Part shown: positions 15,786 to 24,542 of the stretch, piece after piece | Layout of the letters: every line of letters starts with the position of its first letter | Numbering within the stretch: position 1 is the stretch's first letter | NCBI RefSeq assembly: GCF_003994855.1 | Contig: NZ_CP034142.1 | Span: 1,860,001-1,924,000 of the forward strand | Direction of reading: 5' to 3' | Origin: Marinobacter sp. NP-4(2019) | GTDB lineage: Bacteria; Pseudomonadota; Gammaproteobacteria; Pseudomonadales; Oleiphilaceae | DNA: 64,000 nucleotides | Program-made: the position numbers and the translations under genes | Notes under the pieces: model-generated | Told to the model about the DNA's origin: nothing | What the model saw: only the letters and a program-made list of their open reading frames with translations | Databases searched by the model: none

Positions 15786-18271
15786 TGGTGGCTTCCCGTA
15801 AACTGATGTCCATACGCCGCGACTGGCGCGAACGGGATGTTCGCGTTGTGCTGGCAGCCCTGATGATTGCCGTTGCCACGGTGGCCACCATTGCACTGTT
15901 CGCCAGCCAGCTGCAACGCACCCTGGTTTCCTCGGCCAGTTCGTTTCTGGCAGCGGACCGGCAACTGGAAGCAGAAAACGGTCGCCCCGTTCCCGACGAT
16001 TGGCTGGCGGAAGCGCAGAGCCGTGAACTGGAAACCGGACAGATGGTTGAGTTCTCCACCATGGTGTTCGGGGCGGACAATTTCCAACTGGTATCGATCA
16101 AAGCGGTCAGCAACGAGTATCCGTTGCGCGGTCAGGTCGAATATCAGCCGGGTCCGGATGAACCCCGGCAACTGGTGTCTAACGGACCGGGCCCCGGCGA
16201 AGTCTGGATCAACCCACGACTGCTTCGGCTGTTGGATACCAGCGTGGGTGACACTCTGGAAGTCGGCAATCTGGAACTGGAAATTTCAGGTCTGCTGGTG
16301 CGCGAGCCCGACGGAGGCTTCCGCCTGTCGGCCCTGGCTCCGCGGGTGATGATGCATGCTGACGACGTCCCGGACACTGGCGTGATCCAGGAAGGCAGCC
16401 GGGTGGAATACGTTTACCTGTTCGCCGGGGAGGAAGCAGCACTGGAAGGCTATTATCGCTGGCTGGAACCGCAACTGGAACCCAGTCATGAATGGGAGGG
16501 CGTGCGGGACGGTGAAACCTTCTCCCGCTCCCTGGAACGTGCCGAACGCTTCCTGCTGTTGGGCGGCAGCCTGGCGGTTATGCTGGCTGCCGTCGCGGTA
16601 GCCGTTGCCAGCCGTCAATACGCCCTGTCGCAGCGGGATACCGTGGCGCTGTTGAAAACCCTGGGTGTGAGCAGTCAGGGGATCGGCAAACTTTACTTGC
16701 AACGGCTGGGCCTCTGGGGGCTGGCCGGTGCAATCGGGGGACTGGTGATTGCTTTGCCGCTGTATTGGTTGCTGTCCAGTCTGCTCAGTGATGTGTTGGA
16801 GCGACCGGTGGATTACCAGCTTGATCCCGCCGCACTGGCGCCGTCCCTGCTGACGGCGTTGGTGTCCCTGTTTGCGTTTGCGTATCCGCCCATCCGCCGC
16901 TTACGTAACGTACCGGCCATGCGGGTACTGCGTTCCCAGCCAGGAGAATCCGGACGGGAGGCGCTGCCCGATCTTGCGGTTGCCCTGGTGGCAATTTTCG
17001 GACTGGTGTGGATGTATGCCGGCGAAGTGTCCCTGGTTCTTGCCTTGCTGGGTGGGTTGGTTCTGTTACTGGGCACCCTGGCATTACTCGGTTGGCTGAT
17101 GGTGCTGGGGCTGCGCAAAATCAGTGGCGGTGGCAATGCCTGGCGCCTGGCTTTGGTGGGGCTGTATCGGCATCGGCGTGCCAGCCTGTCGCAAATTGCC
17201 GTGTTTGCCATGACGTTGATGCTGGCGGCCACGTTGATCCTGGTGCGAACCTCACTATTGGCGGACTGGCAGGCCCAACTGCCGGAAAATACCCCCAATC
17301 ACTTTCTGATCAATATTGCCCCGGAGGTAGTCGAGGACATTGACGCCTTTTGGCAGGAGCGGGGTCAACCGCTGGATCAGCTGTATCCCATGGTGCGTGG
17401 CCGGTTTACCGAGCTGAATGGGGCGCCGGTCAAGGAAGCGGTTACCAAGGACGAGAGGGTCGGTGCCCTGAACCGCGAATTGAACCTGACCTGGATGGAA
17501 TCCCTGCCGGCGGATAACGAGATCGTGACCGGTAAATGGTTCAGCCAGGGCCAGACCCACGGTGTTTCTGTGGAGGCGGAACTGGCGGAAAAACTGGGCC
17601 TGAAAGTGGGTGATGAACTGACCTTTACCATAGGCTCGGAGAAAGTCACGGAGCCGGTTACCAGCATCCGTACGGTGCAGTGGGACAGCATGAAGCCCAA
17701 TTTCTACATGGCCTTTCCACCTGGGGGCGGTCTGGAGGGTATGCCGGCCACCTGGATTACCAGCTTCTATCTGCCATCTGGCAACAAAAATGCCCTTAAT
17801 GAGTTTTCCCGTCAGTACCCGACAATTTCCGTACTGGAAATTGATCACATCATTGAGCGCATACAGGACATCGTGAGGCAGGTAACCCAGGCCATTGAGG
17901 CTATACTGGCGCTGATCCTGGCTGCAGCTCTGGTGGTGATGGCTGCCGTGGTCAGTGCCACGCTCCGGGACCGTCAGCGGGAAGGGGCGTTGTTGCGTAC
18001 GCTCGGTGGCCGTCAGTCCCTGCTGGTCCGCAGCACCATGCTGGAGTTTGCATTGCTGGGCGTGTTCGCGGGTGTCCTGGGGGTGGCAGCGGCAGAGGCT
18101 GCTGTCTGGGCTCTCCAGTTCCGGATGTTTGAGGGCGATTTCCAGTGGCACTGGGCCATTGTGTTGCCGATCCCTCTGTTCAGTGCAGTTGTTCTGGCTC
18201 TGTTCGGGCGCTGGCAACTCAGGCCGGTGTTGAATGTGTCGCCGATGTTGTTGCTGAGGCGCCTGGAGTAA
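15785..18271 (+). CDS. ybbP: YbbP-type FtsX-domain ABC permease
   Basis: An 828-aa inner-membrane permease with the duplicated FtsX/MacB architecture: a short N-terminal helix (VVLAALMIAVATVATIALFASQ), a periplasmic domain to about residue 240, three helices with an FtsX domain (250-370), central helices (390-480), a second periplasmic domain (490-690), and three C-terminal helices with the second FtsX domain. It starts one base inside the stop codon of ybbA. Its length is typical of YbbP (about 800). It would couple ATP hydrolysis by YbbA to extraction of a substrate for, or beside, TesA. Confidence 0.92.
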   Translation: MVASRKLMSIRRDWRERDVRVVLAALMIAVATVATIALFASQLQRTLVSSASSFLAADRQLEAENGRPVPDDWLAEAQSRELETGQMVEFSTMVFGADNFQLVSIKAVSNEYPLRGQVEYQPGPDEPRQLVSNGPGPGEVWINPRLLRLLDTSVGDTLEVGNLELEISGLLVREPDGGFRLSALAPRVMMHADDVPDTGVIQEGSRVEYVYLFAGEEAALEGYYRWLEPQLEPSHEWEGVRDGETFSRSLERAERFLLLGGSLAVMLAAVAVAVASRQYALSQRDTVALLKTLGVSSQGIGKLYLQRLGLWGLAGAIGGLVIALPLYWLLSSLLSDVLERPVDYQLDPAALAPSLLTALVSLFAFAYPPIRRLRNVPAMRVLRSQPGESGREALPDLAVALVAIFGLVWMYAGEVSLVLALLGGLVLLLGTLALLGWLMVLGLRKISGGGNAWRLALVGLYRHRRASLSQIAVFAMTLMLAATLILVRTSLLADWQAQLPENTPNHFLINIAPEVVEDIDAFWQERGQPLDQLYPMVRGRFTELNGAPVKEAVTKDERVGALNRELNLTWMESLPADNEIVTGKWFSQGQTHGVSVEAELAEKLGLKVGDELTFTIGSEKVTEPVTSIRTVQWDSMKPNFYMAFPPGGGLEGMPATWITSFYLPSGNKNALNEFSRQYPTISVLEIDHIIERIQDIVRQVTQAIEAILALILAAALVVMAAVVSATLRDRQREGALLRTLGGRQSLLVRSTMLEFALLGVFAGVLGVAAAEAAVWALQFRMFEGDFQWHWAIVLPIPLFSAVVLALFGRWQLRPVLNVSPMLLLRRLE

Positions 18272-18279
18272 TCCGGCGC

Positions 18280-19071
18280 TCAACGGTAGCGGGAGAGTAT
18301 GGCATCCAGTTCGCCGTTTGCGCGGATGTTGGCGAGTTCGGCGTTAAATAACCTGGCAAACTCTGCCCAGTCTTTGCGGAGCATGAGGCGGAAGCCATAA
18401 TTGCTGATGCTTTCCTGTGAGATGCGAAAGTTCTTCCGCCATCCCTCGTTACGGAGGATCCACTGACCAACCAGCCGATCAGCAATGGCTGCATCAAAGT
18501 GCTTTCCATGGAGCGCAAAACTGAACATGTCCCGATCGCGGGATACGTCAAAACGCTTGATCTCGCCTGACTGGAAATAGGGTTCCAGTGCAGGGTAGGA
18601 GTAGCCCAGATGCGTCACCAGGGTTTGTGAGAACAGATCTTCCGGCGTTTCGTATGTCAGGTCGGAACCTGTGGGTATAAATATAACTTCCTCGACCGCA
18701 ACGATGGGATCGGTAAACAGGAACTGGTCCGGGTCGTCGGTCCATTCGATGGCCCGTGAGGTGCCATCAATGTAGCCTTTCAATAGCATCTCATCCACGC
18801 GCTTGCGGGGAATCTGCTCCGGGACGATCTTATAACCAATACGTTCCGCAATCAGCGTAACAACTTCCCACATGATGCCCGAAGGTTCCTGCCCATCCAC
18901 AATCAGGTAGGGCGGGTAGCCATTGGGAGAAACATTAAAGTGCAGGGTTCTGGTATTGCTGGGGGCAGCGCTGTCTGCGGATGCCAGGCCTGTCAAAACA
19001 AACGTGGAAAGAAGCAGCAGGAGTGAGAAGACAGGGGATGGCACAGTATGGCGGGATGTTCGGTTCGGCAT
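18280..19071 (-). CDS. Periplasmic solute-binding protein, family 3 (amino-acid type)
   Basis: A 263-aa exported protein with signal peptide MPNRTSRHTVPSPVFSLLLLLSTFVLTGLASA, then a bacterial extracellular solute-binding fold of family 3: FNVSPNGYPPYLIVDGQEPSGIMWEVVTLIAERIGYK, RAIEWTDDPDQFLFTDPI, and a C-terminal lobe ending AELANIRANGELDAILSRYR. No ABC permease or ATPase gene lies beside it, so it is an orphan binding or sensing protein. It is convergent with ybbP with 8 nt between stop codons. Confidence 0.85.
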   Translation of the reverse strand: MPNRTSRHTVPSPVFSLLLLLSTFVLTGLASADSAAPSNTRTLHFNVSPNGYPPYLIVDGQEPSGIMWEVVTLIAERIGYKIVPEQIPRKRVDEMLLKGYIDGTSRAIEWTDDPDQFLFTDPIVAVEEVIFIPTGSDLTYETPEDLFSQTLVTHLGYSYPALEPYFQSGEIKRFDVSRDRDMFSFALHGKHFDAAIADRLVGQWILRNEGWRKNFRISQESISNYGFRLMLRKDWAEFARLFNAELANIRANGELDAILSRYR

Positions 19072-19203
19072 AAAGGATGGCTCTGATGTCGGAAACTGGA
19101 TCTAACCCGGCACATCCTTGCCAGCTTTCGGGTAATTGTTACTTTTTTGTAAGGCCTTTTCAATAATTTGATGTATATGTTTTGAAACTCCTGTTCTGGT
19201 CTT

Positions 19204-19250
19204 TATCGGTGCAGGTGTCACCCCGGTTATCCGGGTGGCCTGCACCGATA
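19204..19250. terminator. Hairpin downstream of the Fe-ADH operon
   Basis: A 12-bp inverted repeat TATCGGTGCAGG (19204-19215) and CCTGCACCGATA (19239-19250), with a second inner stem (CACCC...GGGTG). It lies 18 nt beyond the Fe-ADH stop on the minus strand and probably ends that transcript. Confidence 0.6.
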
Positions 19251-19267
19251 TCGAGTCAGGTTCCGGG

Positions 19268-20455
19268 TTACGCCCAGGCGCGGCGAAGCACTTCGCGGGC
19301 GTCCTCCAGGGTGACTTCTTTCGGATTGAACATAATCGCGCCATCGTCCAGCGCCAGTGAGGCAATCTGGTCCAGCTGTTCCTCAACCACCTTGCCGGTC
19401 TCCTTCAGGGTGCGCGGCAACTGGCAGTGCTTGTACAGCGCGTCCCGCAGGCGGCGGATGGTGGAAATGCTGGCTTCAGCACGACGGGCCGACGGTGTGG
19501 CCGCGTACACATCCGGGCCGTCCAGATACAACAGCAGTTCGCCCAATGGCTCGCGGATGGAGTCAATGTTGTACTCCAGCACGTACGGCAGATACAGGCT
19601 CATGCACAGACCGTGGGGCAGCTGACAGATAGCGCCGGTCGCGTGACCAAGCGCGTGCACCAGACCGACCATGGAGTTGGAGAAGGCAATGCCGGCCATA
19701 GTGGAAGCCTGGGCCAGTTCCAGACGGCCGTCGGCGTCTTTCGGGTTTTCCATCACCGACAGCAGAGAGGTGCTGATTTTCTTGACCGCTGCCGTGGCGT
19801 AGGCGTCGCTGAGCGGGTTCTTCGCCATGCAGGTGAAGGCTTCGGTGGCGTGGGTCATCGCATCCATGGCGGTTGCAGCCGTAATGTGGGGCGGCAGCGT
19901 CAGCGTCATCCGGGGGTCGATGATCGCGGCGTTCGGCAACAGGAACGACGATGTGAACGGAAGCTTCACATGCTTTTCAGTGTCGGCGATCACCGCCACG
20001 GCGGTCACTTCGGAGCCGGTGCCCGCGGTAGTCGGCACAACGAAGAACGGCTTGAGTGGGCGTTTGAGCACCCCGGCACCGGCATAGGCAGCGATATCGT
20101 CGCCCCCTTCGGACACCAGAATGTTGACGGCCTTGGCGGTATCAATAGCGGATCCGCCACCGACTGCAATGATGGAGTCACACTTCTCTGAGCGGTAGAT
20201 GCCGGCAATGTCACGGACCACACCGGTGGATGAGTCCGGGGGTACGTCATCATAGATACTGACGATTTCCAGCCCGCTTTCCTCGCATGCGGAGATCACC
20301 GGGTCGAGCAGGCCAGCGGCGCGCACGCCCTTGTCAGTCACAATCATGGGGCGTTTGGCTGACATGCCGGTCAATTCGTAAGGGATGTGCTCCAGGGCAG
20401 CCTTTCCGGCGATGACCTTAACCGGGCAAAAGAACTCATAGTATTTGTTCGTCAT
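19268..20455 (-). CDS. Iron-containing (group III) alcohol dehydrogenase
   Basis: A 395-aa NAD(P)-dependent alcohol dehydrogenase of the Fe-ADH family. Seen: nucleotide motif AVGGGSAIDTAKAVNIL near residue 97, PTTAGTGSEVTAVAVI, metal ligands in DAMTHATEAF, and GLVHALGHATGAICQLPHG (family signature with His ligands). It would interconvert alcohols and aldehydes; chain length is unknown, but linkage to an SCP2-like protein suggests a lipophilic substrate. The ATG overlaps the TAA of the upstream SCP2-like gene by one base (TAATG), showing translational coupling. Confidence 0.93.
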   Translation of the reverse strand: MTNKYYEFFCPVKVIAGKAALEHIPYELTGMSAKRPMIVTDKGVRAAGLLDPVISACEESGLEIVSIYDDVPPDSSTGVVRDIAGIYRSEKCDSIIAVGGGSAIDTAKAVNILVSEGGDDIAAYAGAGVLKRPLKPFFVVPTTAGTGSEVTAVAVIADTEKHVKLPFTSSFLLPNAAIIDPRMTLTLPPHITAATAMDAMTHATEAFTCMAKNPLSDAYATAAVKKISTSLLSVMENPKDADGRLELAQASTMAGIAFSNSMVGLVHALGHATGAICQLPHGLCMSLYLPYVLEYNIDSIREPLGELLLYLDGPDVYAATPSARRAEASISTIRRLRDALYKHCQLPRTLKETGKVVEEQLDQIASLALDDGAIMFNPKEVTLEDAREVLRRAWA

Positions 20456-21000
20456 TATGCTCTCACCGTTTCGACAAAATTGGTTGCGACCTTGAGATAA
20501 ATGCGTACTGCACTGATCAGTTTTTCCGGCAGGTGCAGGTTGGCGGGGTATTCCTTGACGGCCCGCTTGGCAACAAGTTTCGGAAGAATAAAGGCTTCCA
20601 GCCGGTTCAGTACCCGTGTCATACGGATGGCGTAGCTGATATCGCCATCCACCAGCATCCTGTCATTGGCAAAGGCCACGGAGGTCTTTTCCTGGAACGA
20701 CAACACCATGAAGGCGTGGGCAATGTGCTTGAACTGTATCGACAGGTCCACCGGCCGGGGGGCGGTGCTGCCGTGGTAGTGGAAGCGGCCACTACCGGTA
20801 TGCTCGACGATAAGGCTGGAGCCGTTCGGCATCACCATCATCTCGAACAGGAAACCCTCCGGAAGGGCTGCGGCTTCCTGTTGGACTGTCTCATCCACTT
20901 CACTAACGGCCTGAAGGGCGCGGCCCATAACCTGGAACATCAGCTCCACGTACAGTCGTCTCGCCTGAAAAGCCATCGGTTGGATACGTTTCGCTAACAT
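20455..21000 (-). CDS. SCP2-like lipid-binding domain protein
   Basis: A 181-aa cytoplasmic protein. The middle, from about FLFEMMVMPNGSSLIVEHTGSGRFHYHG to SVAFANDRMLVDGDISYAIRMTRVL, has the alternating strand pattern and the DRMLVDGDI turn seen in SCP2 sterol-transfer domains. I infer that it binds a hydrophobic molecule. It is the first gene of a two-gene operon with the Fe-ADH, sharing a TAATG overlap, so it may deliver or hold the alcohol or aldehyde substrate. An inverted-repeat operator lies 35 bp upstream. Confidence 0.65.
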   Translation of the reverse strand: MLAKRIQPMAFQARRLYVELMFQVMGRALQAVSEVDETVQQEAAALPEGFLFEMMVMPNGSSLIVEHTGSGRFHYHGSTAPRPVDLSIQFKHIAHAFMVLSFQEKTSVAFANDRMLVDGDISYAIRMTRVLNRLEAFILPKLVAKRAVKEYPANLHLPEKLISAVRIYLKVATNFVETVRA

Positions 21001-21034
21001 GGCAATCGTCCGAATGTTGTTGGTGTAATCTGAT

Positions 21035-21056
21035 TTTTAGAGTTATTGCTCTAAAA
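21035..21056 (-). promoter_or_regulatory. Operator-like perfect inverted repeat in the SCP2/Fe-ADH promoter
   Basis: Perfect 8-bp arms TTTTAGAG (21035-21042) and CTCTAAAA (21049-21056) with a 6-nt centre. On the minus strand a TTGACT -35-like hexamer directly precedes it and the repeat fills the 17-nt spacer before a weak -10 (AAAAAT). Position fits a repressor or a MerR-type activator; the regulator is not identified. Confidence 0.55.
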
Positions 21057-21141
21057 GTCAATGCGGTCAGTGACAGAAGAGGGCTGTCAACACGGCAAAA
21101 ACCAGGGAAGGCACTGTGGTCCGGGGCGGGGATCCGCATAC

Positions 21142-21171
21142 ACAAAGGCCCGGAGGGGACCGGGCCTTTGT
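21142..21171. terminator. Terminator downstream of the M48 peptidase gene
   Basis: Perfect 12-bp inverted repeat ACAAAGGCCCGG (21142-21153) and CCGGGCCTTTGT (21160-21171) with a 6-nt loop, 18 nt past the M48 stop on the minus strand. Confidence 0.7.
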
Positions 21172-21188
21172 GAGGAACTGTTAAGCGG

Positions 21189-22466
21189 TTACCGGGTCAG
21201 GTTGGCGAGCTTCCTTTTGGCCTCTTCGGCTACGTCGCCTCCGGCTTCCGCCGCCGTACTGTAATACCTGATGGCATCATCACGGCGGTTCTGTTTTACC
21301 GCCACATCACCCAGGCGTAAATAAGCGATGGAGGTCGGAACCACCTCGTTGGCTTTGGTGAGGTTGTCCCGGGCCTTGTCGAGCTTGTTGAGGGCCAGCG
21401 CATTCAGGCCATTGCGCAGGCGGTAACTGAACATTTCAGGGTAGAGTGACACCGCTTTTTCGAAGTCCGCCTCGGCCCTGGCGGTGTTCTCCTGCGCTTC
21501 GTAAATGCGCCCTCTGAGTGCATAAAACAGGGCTTCGTCCGGTTCTATACGGATAGCTTCGTTGATCTTGGCAAGCGCGGCCTCCATGTCACCCTCACGA
21601 GCGAGCTTCAAGGCCTCGTCATGGGCATCGTAAGCAGGCTCAAGTTGCCTGGCTTTGGCCAGTTTTCTGTCGTAAACATCCTTGCCGCGGTATCCACCGG
21701 CGCCATACTTCTGAACCAGCTTGCGGTTCTCTTCAACCCGCTTCCGTGAAGGGGGGTGACTCGCGAAGAGGCCATCAATAAAGCTCGACTGGCGCCCTTC
21801 CGACAGTTTTACAAACAATTCCTGGAGCTCCACTGCGGCCTGGGGGTCGTAGCCGGCCTCGACCATGTACTCGATACCATAGCGGTCGGACTCCAGTTCG
21901 TCCCCCTGGCTGTACTGGGCCTGGATAATCTGCGCGCCAAGAGCAGCGCCGCCCATCAGCACGCCGGCCCATTCGTTATCCGACAGAGCGAAACCCAGCC
22001 CTGCTACACCGGCACTGATCAGCATACCCTGTTGCATGCGCTGCACACTGTGGCGTGCCGCGGCGTGGACAATTTCATGGCCAAGCACGGATGCGAGCTG
22101 GGCTTCATCTTCCAGTTCGGTCAACAGGCCCCGGTTGATGGCAATCTTGCCGCCCGGCAGCGCCCAGGCATTGGGGACGCTGCTGTTCAACACCACGAAT
22201 TCATAGGGCAGGTCAGGGCGATCGCTGACCCTGGCCAGCTTCTGGCCAACTTCCCGTACATAGACCGTCAGGTCCGGGTCAAGATAGAACTGACCGCCCT
22301 GAGTCTGCTGGGTCGGGGTGTATTGCTCCGCACCGATGGAAAGCTCCTGGCTTTCCGGAATCAGTGACAGCTGCTTTTCCCCGGTGACCGGGTTCACGGA
22401 ACATCCCGCCATGGCAAAGAGCAGGGCGATCAAAGGCAGGCAGCGTAAGAACAGCCGATTCGTCAC
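21189..22466 (-). CDS. M48 family lipoprotein zinc metalloprotease with TPR tail
   Basis: A 425-aa envelope protease resembling BepA/LoiP-type outer-membrane quality-control enzymes. A lipoprotein signal ends at LLFAMAGC (lipobox Cys near 22). The zinc site is VLGHEIVHAAARH near residue 130, and the third ligand Glu is in GDELESDRYGIEYM. The last 130 residues are three or four TPR repeats (AHDEALKLAREGDMEAALAKINEAIRIEPDEALFYALRG and following), as in BepA. It likely degrades or assists misassembled outer-membrane proteins. Divergent from the DUF599 gene. Confidence 0.92.
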   Translation of the reverse strand: MTNRLFLRCLPLIALLFAMAGCSVNPVTGEKQLSLIPESQELSIGAEQYTPTQQTQGGQFYLDPDLTVYVREVGQKLARVSDRPDLPYEFVVLNSSVPNAWALPGGKIAINRGLLTELEDEAQLASVLGHEIVHAAARHSVQRMQQGMLISAGVAGLGFALSDNEWAGVLMGGAALGAQIIQAQYSQGDELESDRYGIEYMVEAGYDPQAAVELQELFVKLSEGRQSSFIDGLFASHPPSRKRVEENRKLVQKYGAGGYRGKDVYDRKLAKARQLEPAYDAHDEALKLAREGDMEAALAKINEAIRIEPDEALFYALRGRIYEAQENTARAEADFEKAVSLYPEMFSYRLRNGLNALALNKLDKARDNLTKANEVVPTSIAYLRLGDVAVKQNRRDDAIRYYSTAAEAGGDVAEEAKRKLANLTR

Positions 22467-22657
22467 GGTAAACTCCTGTTATCGGTCCTTGATCCGGGGT
22501 GTACGTCACCCCGAGTGGTCAGGTTCAGTTTATACCACATCCGGTGGTCAGCGGTTATAGCTACCCATGCCCGTGTTCTCTGGAGAGAATGCCCGGCAAA
22601 GTGTATGATAAGTTTCTTGTTAACCCTCCTTTTTTCGATTCCGCCAATGGAACCTGC

Positions 22658-23395
22658 ATGGGTAATATTCTGGAACTGACTGCGCTGGCCTGGTTTCTGG
22701 TGTGCTGGATTGGCTACACCGAGTACTCCCGCCGTAAAGCCAATGACCGACCCTGTCTTTCCAATACCCTCGACCTGTACCGGGAGGACTGGATGCGAGG
22801 CATGCTGCGGCGGGACAACCGTATCCCGGACGCTTCGGTTGTGGGCAATCTGGAGCGCAACGGGGCTTTCTTTGCCTCGAGCTGTCTGCTGATTCTCGCC
22901 GGTCTCATTACCGCGCTGGGGTACACCCAGGAAGTGATGGAAGTGTTCAGCACCCTGCCGTTTGGCAACCTGCCGAGCCGGGCGATCTGGGAGCTGCGCC
23001 TGGTGGTGATGCTGGTGGTGTTTGTCTATGCGTTCTTCAAATTTACCTGGTCTATGCGCATGTACAATTTCGTGGCGGTGTTCATCGGGAGTGCCCCGTT
23101 GCCGGAGGATACCAAGGTCAGCCCAGCGGCGCGTGAGGCGTTTGCCCGAAGCGCGGCCCGGGTATGCAACCTGGCGGGGGATGCCTTCAACCTTGGTTTG
23201 AGATCCTACTACTATGCCCTGGCGGTGGTGGCCTGGTTTATACACCCGGTGGCGTTTATTGCCGCGTCCACCCTGGTTGTGGTGATTCTCTACCGCCGGG
23301 AATTCCGGTCCGATGCTTTGGAGGCCCTGCGCGCTGGAAAAGTGTTTGAAGAACCTGCGGCTAAATCTGCTACCGTCCCGAAATCCAACAGTTAA
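22658..23395 (+). CDS. DUF599 family inner-membrane protein
   Basis: A 245-aa membrane protein of the DUF599 family, function unknown. Four hydrophobic segments are visible: ELTALAWFLVCWIGY, FFASSCLLILAGLITALGY, LRLVVMLVVFVYAFFKFTW, and VVAWFIHPVAFIAASTLVVVILY. Family blocks include DWMRGMLRRDNRIPDASVVGNLERNGAFFASS and RMYNFVAVFIGSAP. I chose ATG 22658 because the family starts just before this first helix; the frame is open upstream to 22499 but that part is the M48 promoter region. Confidence 0.85.
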   Translation: MGNILELTALAWFLVCWIGYTEYSRRKANDRPCLSNTLDLYREDWMRGMLRRDNRIPDASVVGNLERNGAFFASSCLLILAGLITALGYTQEVMEVFSTLPFGNLPSRAIWELRLVVMLVVFVYAFFKFTWSMRMYNFVAVFIGSAPLPEDTKVSPAAREAFARSAARVCNLAGDAFNLGLRSYYYALAVVAWFIHPVAFIAASTLVVVILYRREFRSDALEALRAGKVFEEPAAKSATVPKSNS

Positions 23396-23413
23396 CCGAA
23401 CTGGCCAGACTGA

Positions 23414-23884
23414 ATGACTGATGACATCCGACTGAACCGGGTTCGCCGGTTTATTGAAACCCTGAACCAGGCCCGGGAGCTGGGCCTGACCGTTGAAGAA
23501 GCCGGTGATGGTGTACTGACCATGCGGCTGCCGTACAGCGACCGCATTATCGGTAACCCCGACACCGGCGTGATCCACGGTGGCGCCATTACCACACTGA
23601 TGGACACCACTTCCGGCTCGGTCATCATCTGCGCGTTGCCCGACTTCGAACTGTGCCCGACCCTGGATCTGCGGGTCGACTACATGCGACCGGCGGAGCC
23701 TCACAAACCGGTGTTCGCCCGCGCGGAAACCTACAAGATCACCCGCAACATCATTTTTACCCGCTGTGAGGCCTACCAGGAAGGTGGCGAGACCATTGCC
23801 AACTGCGTCGGTACCTTTATGCGTATCGGCAAGGAAGCCACCCCCAAAGGTTACCGCGATCTGATCATCGGAGGTGACGAATGA
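23414..23884 (+). CDS. Hotdog-fold thioesterase (PaaI-like), first of a tandem pair
   Basis: A 156-aa single-domain hotdog protein. GVIHGGAITTLMDTTSG is the PaaI-type active-site helix with the HGG motif and Asp, and LDLRVDYMRPAEPHKPVFARAETYKITRNIIFTRCEAYQ is the following beta-sheet. It would cleave acyl- or aryl-CoA thioesters. Its TGA overlaps the ATG of the next hotdog gene (ATGA), so the pair is coupled and may form a hetero-oligomer. The substrate cannot be read. Confidence 0.88.
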   Translation: MTDDIRLNRVRRFIETLNQARELGLTVEEAGDGVLTMRLPYSDRIIGNPDTGVIHGGAITTLMDTTSGSVIICALPDFELCPTLDLRVDYMRPAEPHKPVFARAETYKITRNIIFTRCEAYQEGGETIANCVGTFMRIGKEATPKGYRDLIIGGDE

Positions 23885-24315
23885 CCGACCCTGAAATCCT
23901 CCGTTTTACCCGCGAAAGCGGCGACTTCACCCGCCTGCTGGAAAGCATTCCCTACGCCCGCTTTATCGGCCTGGAGTGCGACCGTTTCGGCGATGACCTG
24001 ATCTTCCGCTTGCCGAAAAAGGAAGAAAACCTGGGAAACCCGATTCTGCCGGCTATCCATGGCGGTGTGATCGGTGGGTTCATGGAAATGTCCGCCGCCA
24101 TTTACTTGATGATGTCCCAGGACAGCCAACGCATGCCCCGCATCGTGGACTTTTCCCTGGACTACCTGCGTGCCGGGCTGAACCGTGAAACCTTCGCCGA
24201 GTGCCGCCTGACCCGCCAGGGCAACCGCGTGGCCAACGTGATGATCACCGCCTGGCAGAAATCCCGTTCCCAGCCGATTGCCACCGCACGCGCCCACTTC
24301 CTGCTGGAAGACTGA
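23881..24315 (+). CDS. Hotdog-fold thioesterase (PaaI-like), second of a tandem pair
   Basis: A 144-aa hotdog protein translated from an ATGA overlap with the preceding gene. It has AIHGGVIGGFMEMSAAIYL, in which HGG is kept but the acidic residue of the active-site helix is Glu (FMEMS) rather than the Asp of its neighbour, and IVDFSLDYLRAGLNRETFAECRLTRQGNRVANVMITAWQ. The two proteins are clearly different in sequence, so this is an old duplication or a functional pair, not a recent repeat. Confidence 0.87.
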   Translation: MTDPEILRFTRESGDFTRLLESIPYARFIGLECDRFGDDLIFRLPKKEENLGNPILPAIHGGVIGGFMEMSAAIYLMMSQDSQRMPRIVDFSLDYLRAGLNRETFAECRLTRQGNRVANVMITAWQKSRSQPIATARAHFLLED

Positions 24316-24332
24316 ATTCGATCTGACCGGGG

Positions 24333-24359
24333 TTGAAATACCTCGGTCGAACCCCATTT
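24333..24359 (+). promoter_or_regulatory. Sigma-32 (heat-shock) type promoter for htpG
   Basis: TTGAAA at 24333-24338 and CCCCATTT at 24352-24359, separated by 13 nt, match the RpoH consensus (CTTGAA, N13-17, CCCCATNT). It points toward htpG, a standard heat-shock gene, but lies 330 nt before its ATG, so the transcript would have a long leader containing both hairpin elements. Confidence 0.75.
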
Positions 24360-24388
24360 CAGGACTCAGCATATTAAGCATTGGTGCA

Positions 24389-24502
24389 GGCAAGCAGTTG
24401 AGGATGGGTATACGAAACACGCCTCGAAACGTCCATGTGTGGCTCGGGCTCCGCCATCCATGGCTCCGCACGGTTTCGTATACCCATCCTCAACTGCTCG
24501 CC
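24389..24502 (-). repeat. Palindromic element 1: variable stem, conserved loop
   Basis: Inverted arms 24389-24418 and 24473-24502 pair over 30 bp with one mismatch, enclosing a 54-nt loop. In the minus-strand orientation the loop reads CGTGC then GGAGCCATGGATGGCGGAGC, and later GGACGT and a GCGT end before GTTT of the stem. The same loop is found, inverted, in element 2, although the stems are unrelated. The loop has its own small palindrome (GCCAT-GG-ATGGC). Confidence 0.85.
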
Positions 24503-24542
24503 CAGGCTCCGTGCAAAAATTGATATTACTCAACAGTTGGGT

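Noticed and set aside
22463..23704. A 413-codon minus-strand frame over the DUF599 and first thioesterase genes
   Set aside because: It spans two clear plus-strand genes and their intergenic gap and shows no domain.
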